A stretch of DNA of 64,000 bases from Flaviflagellibacter sp963786225 (GTDB lineage Bacteria > Pseudomonadota > Alphaproteobacteria > Rhizobiales > Methylopilaceae). The DNA is taken from contig CAWAYQ010000001.1 of the NCBI GenBank assembly GCA_963786225.1, positions 248,001-312,000 of the forward strand, read 5' to 3'. Of the stretch, positions 61,632 to 64,000 are shown one piece after another. The translations under genes were made by a program, and so were the position numbers. Numbering within the stretch: the first letter of the stretch is position 1; each line of letters begins with the position of its first letter. Under the pieces are notes generated by a model, which made no database searches, was not told where the DNA came from, and saw nothing but the letters and a program-made list of their open reading frames with translations.

Positions 61632-62504
61632 CTACGCCGTGGCGGCCTTCTGGGCCGCCGCGAAGACATCGCGGGGAAGCGTTGTGCTGGCGACGTGCTC
61701 CGTGCCAGCGACGCCGAGGTCCATCCAGCCCGCGTTGACGGCCTCGAACATCGCTTCAGCCGGTCCGGTTTGGCCCTTCGGGATGCCGAACTGCTCGAAC
61801 GCTGCCGGCCACTCGGCCCGCGGGACAGCGAAGGCCTTGACTTCGCGCTGCATGACATCGCCCAGTTGCGCTGCGACTTCATCCGCGCTGACCATCGAAC
61901 CAAGTTCGATGACGCGATGCCCCGACCACGCCGGCCCGGTCAGCAGCGTCGCCACCTCGGCACCGATGTCGTTCGTCGCGACCATCGTCGATTTCCGGCT
62001 GGTCGGATTGTAGTAAACTGGGAGCGTGCCGCCCTGGGCGACGTGCAGGCCGTAAAGGAAGTTCTCGAAGAACGCGCCGGCGCGCACGACAGCGACCGGC
62101 GACGCCAAGTCGCGAAAGCCTTGCTCCAGCAGCGACAGGGCGGTGATCATTCCCAGCCCGCTGGTCCGGTTCGCCCCCATCGACGAGAGCGCGACCACAC
62201 GCGGCGGCGCGGCCTTGGTCAGCACCTCGACATAGTTCGCGATGACGCCCTTGGCTTCCTTGAAATCCGGCGAGGGGGCCCAGACTGCCGGCAGCATGAC
62301 GAACGCGCCGTCGACGCCGTCGAGCGCCCGCTTGATCGCTGCCGTGTCGTTCCAGTCGCCGTCCACCAGTTCCACGCCCTGGTCCATCCAGTCCGCCGCC
62401 TTCTCGCGACTGCGGACCAGCGCGCGTACCCTCTTGCCGTGGGCCAACAGATGCCTGGCCGTTGCGCCGCCGACTTTTCCTGTAACTCCCATAACTAGAA
62501 ACAT
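61632..62504 (-). CDS. NmrA/SDR-type NAD(P)-binding protein
   Basis: 290 residues. Glycine-rich VMGVTGKVGGATARHLLAHG Rossmann motif, then GVELVDGDWNDTAAIKRALD, and VVALSSMGANRTSG. Atypical SDR without the classical YxxxK, as in NmrA sensors and quinone-reductase-like proteins. The ATG has GGGAGA upstream. It is divergently transcribed from an HxlR regulator that most likely controls it, with the operator between them. Confidence 0.88.
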   Translation of the reverse strand: MFLVMGVTGKVGGATARHLLAHGKRVRALVRSREKAADWMDQGVELVDGDWNDTAAIKRALDGVDGAFVMLPAVWAPSPDFKEAKGVIANYVEVLTKAAPPRVVALSSMGANRTSGLGMITALSLLEQGFRDLASPVAVVRAGAFFENFLYGLHVAQGGTLPVYYNPTSRKSTMVATNDIGAEVATLLTGPAWSGHRVIELGSMVSADEVAAQLGDVMQREVKAFAVPRAEWPAAFEQFGIPKGQTGPAEAMFEAVNAGWMDLGVAGTEHVASTTLPRDVFAAAQKAATA

Positions 62505-62543
62505 GCGTATTCTCCCGGTGCTAAATGGTCTATATTCTAGGGT

Positions 62544-62562
62544 AGGTCTCATATAAAGACCT
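62544..62562. promoter_or_regulatory. operator of the HxlR-type regulator
   Basis: AGGTCT-CATATAA-AGACCT, perfect 6-bp inverted repeat, between the divergent NmrA-like and HxlR genes. HxlR proteins bind such dyads. A flanking TAGACC extends the symmetry partly. Confidence 0.7.
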
Positions 62563-62619
62563 TAGACCTGCACCGTAAGGAGGCAGTTTTTTGTAACCAG
62601 GAGAGAAAAAGGGAACCGC

Positions 62620-63042
62620 ATGAGCGACGCATTGAGCGCGATCGAGCGATTCAGCCGATATCAATCGGACGACGCCCAGTCAGTAGAACCCGTACATTGC
62701 CCGGTGCGCGACGTGCTCGACCGCATCGGCGACAAATGGAGCATACTCATGATCATGACCCTCGCGACGCGACCGCAGCGCTTCAGCGAACTTCACCGAG
62801 CCATCCGCGACATCTCCAAGCGCATGCTCACCCAGACGCTGCGCGACTTGGAGCGCGACGGACTTATCACCCGCCATGTCTTTCCGACCAAGCCGCCGAG
62901 CGTTGAATATTGCCTTTCCCCGCTAGGCCAATCCCTGCTGGACCCGATGGCGAGCCTCATCGATTGGGCCGACCGTCGTTATTCCGATATCCATGCCGCG
63001 CGCGTCCGCTTTGACGGAGCACCCTGTGATGTCCAGCGCTAG
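62620..63042 (+). CDS. HxlR-family transcription regulator
   Basis: 140 residues. CPVRDVLDRIGDKWSILMIM carries the conserved Cys of redox-responsive HxlR proteins (Cys28), followed by a winged helix (FSELHRAIRDISKRMLTQTL) and the HxlR end SVEYCLSPLGQSLLDPM. Probably senses oxidants or reactive aldehydes and regulates the divergent NmrA-like gene. ATG start. Confidence 0.9.
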   Translation: MSDALSAIERFSRYQSDDAQSVEPVHCPVRDVLDRIGDKWSILMIMTLATRPQRFSELHRAIRDISKRMLTQTLRDLERDGLITRHVFPTKPPSVEYCLSPLGQSLLDPMASLIDWADRRYSDIHAARVRFDGAPCDVQR

Positions 63043-63126
63043 TGATCTGAAACAGAAGTTCGCATCATCGCACCGAATTATCGGTTCACGCCCTAATAGG
63101 TCGAGTTGAAAGGTGTTTCTCGGACC

Positions 63127-64000
63127 TTAGGGCCGTAGCTCAGGCCCCTCTTCGTCCGGCCCATTCTCATCTCCCGCAAACGGGCGAGGCGAAGAGAACG
63201 CCATCCCCGCCAGCCTCTCGCTCGTCTCCGCCGCATAATTCAGCGCCAGCGCCTTGTTCCGAGCGGCTTCGCTCTCGACCTTCCCGATCTCGGCCTCACG
63301 CGCCCGCCCGGCCAACGGATCCTGCCCCTTCGCCCCTTCCAGCATCGTATTGATACGCTTCTTCGTGCTCGCCGGCAGCGCCGAAAGCTCGATGACCACT
63401 TGCGGCGGCACCGGCACACCGGCAGCCGCGAGGCTCCCCAGCAAATCGAACGTGTCGGCCATGGTCGTTACAGTGTCCGGACCCTCGTCCAGCACCACGT
63501 CGACATCGAGCGAACCCAGCGCATTGACCAGAACCGGCCGCCCCGCTTCGTCCAGATCCAGCCCGTTGACCTGGATGAACTGCGCCAGGCCCTCGTCGTC
63601 GGTGACGCGGATCCAGCGTTCCGTCGTCCAGTGGCTCTGCACCGCCGACCACACCGCGCGGTAGACGCGGAGTTTCCAGTCTCGATACGAACGCAGGAAC
63701 GGCCCGAGTTCGGAAATGCCGGCCTGCTGCAGCAGCGCGATGGCGCGGCCGGATTTCGCGGAGGTCTCCTGCCCCAGCACCGCCGGGTTCGGGCCGAATG
63801 TCTCGATCTCGGCTTTCGCCTCAGCCAGCATTTCGAACTGGCCGGCCATCTGCGCCTGCGAAATCCCGTCCTCGACGGTGAAGCGCTTGCGCACCTCGCC
63901 CTCGCCCGGCAGCACTTCGACATAGCCGTCGGGCTTTGCGAGTTCGGCGCGCGCCTTCTCGACATCGGTCACGGCGCCCTCATCGGCGATGACGCGGCGC
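63127..64000 (-). CDS. P22-like portal protein, C-terminal part (runs off the right edge)
   Basis: About 291 codons visible with no stop to the edge; upstream sequence belongs to the same frame. PDGYVEVLPGEGEVRKRF, SGRAIALLQQAGISELGPFL, KLRVYRAVWSAVQSHWTTER and WIRVTDDEGLAQFIQVNG identify a P22-type portal, the dodecamer through which DNA is packaged. The last 25 residues (SPRPFAGDENGPDEEGPELR) are encoded by family-B-like repeat DNA and are absent from copy 2, so the natural C-terminus has been replaced. Confidence 0.87.
   Translation of the reverse strand, partial: RRVIADEGAVTDVEKARAELAKPDGYVEVLPGEGEVRKRFTVEDGISQAQMAGQFEMLAEAKAEIETFGPNPAVLGQETSAKSGRAIALLQQAGISELGPFLRSYRDWKLRVYRAVWSAVQSHWTTERWIRVTDDEGLAQFIQVNGLDLDEAGRPVLVNALGSLDVDVVLDEGPDTVTTMADTFDLLGSLAAAGVPVPPQVVIELSALPASTKKRINTMLEGAKGQDPLAGRAREAEIGKVESEAARNKALALNYAAETSERLAGMAFSSPRPFAGDENGPDEEGPELRP

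Overview
The window reads as GC-rich chromosomal DNA of an alphaproteobacterium, most likely a Hyphomicrobiales (Rhizobiales) relative. The basis is the gene families: FixJ-type regulators with a MASE1 kinase, HWE-family kinase, Crp/FixK-type regulators, stand-alone LigD-like ligase domain, DUF2076, DUF2934, DUF6894 and DUF2141 proteins, and the intergenic palindromes typical of that order. The species cannot be told from the sequence.

Layout. 0-12.7 kb is ordinary chromosome, mostly on the minus strand: a truncated RND efflux permease, an MFS transporter, a CsoR/RcnR-type metal sensor with its RcnA-like exporter (fused to a YqaA domain), a DUF2076/Bax1-inhibitor pair, TerC, and a MASE1 kinase with a FixJ-like regulator. 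13-25 kb mixes small secreted proteins, a compact phage holin/spanin cassette (13.7-14.6 kb), a chemoreceptor, a ligase-domain protein, an outer-membrane barrel, a PRISE-type reductase and two Crp/Fnr regulators. 25.2-25.8 kb holds an M15 endolysin with a small membrane partner. 26-31 kb is a decayed surface-polysaccharide island (DUF1796 protein, wrecked acyltransferase-3 gene, intact GT61 glycosyltransferase). 31-44 kb is a minus-strand podovirus (P22-like) virion module in tail-to-head order: tail fibre, collar pseudogene, ejection-type proteins, gp10-like stopper, gp4-like connector, N4-gp56 coat and scaffold. 44-63 kb is bacterial (two DUF2141 genes, formamidase family, isoprenylcysteine methyltransferase family, two-component pair, epoxide hydrolase, BASS transporter, toxin-antitoxin pair, NmrA/HxlR pair). 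The matching phage portal gene appears only at the right edge, with two extra 3' fragments at 59.1 and 60.0 kb.

Main interpretation: all phage genes lie on one strand and in canonical order (portal, scaffold, coat, connectors, ejection/tail, lysis), but they are separated by blocks of bacterial genes. This looks like an exploded, non-mobile prophage. Between 37 and 56 kb the gaps are packed with a family of paired hairpins, themselves nested inside two larger palindromic repeat families. Several genes are broken by frameshifts, and one pair of 26-27 residue membrane micro-ORFs is duplicated with mainly synonymous change. No integrase, transposase, CRISPR array, rRNA or convincing tRNA was found.
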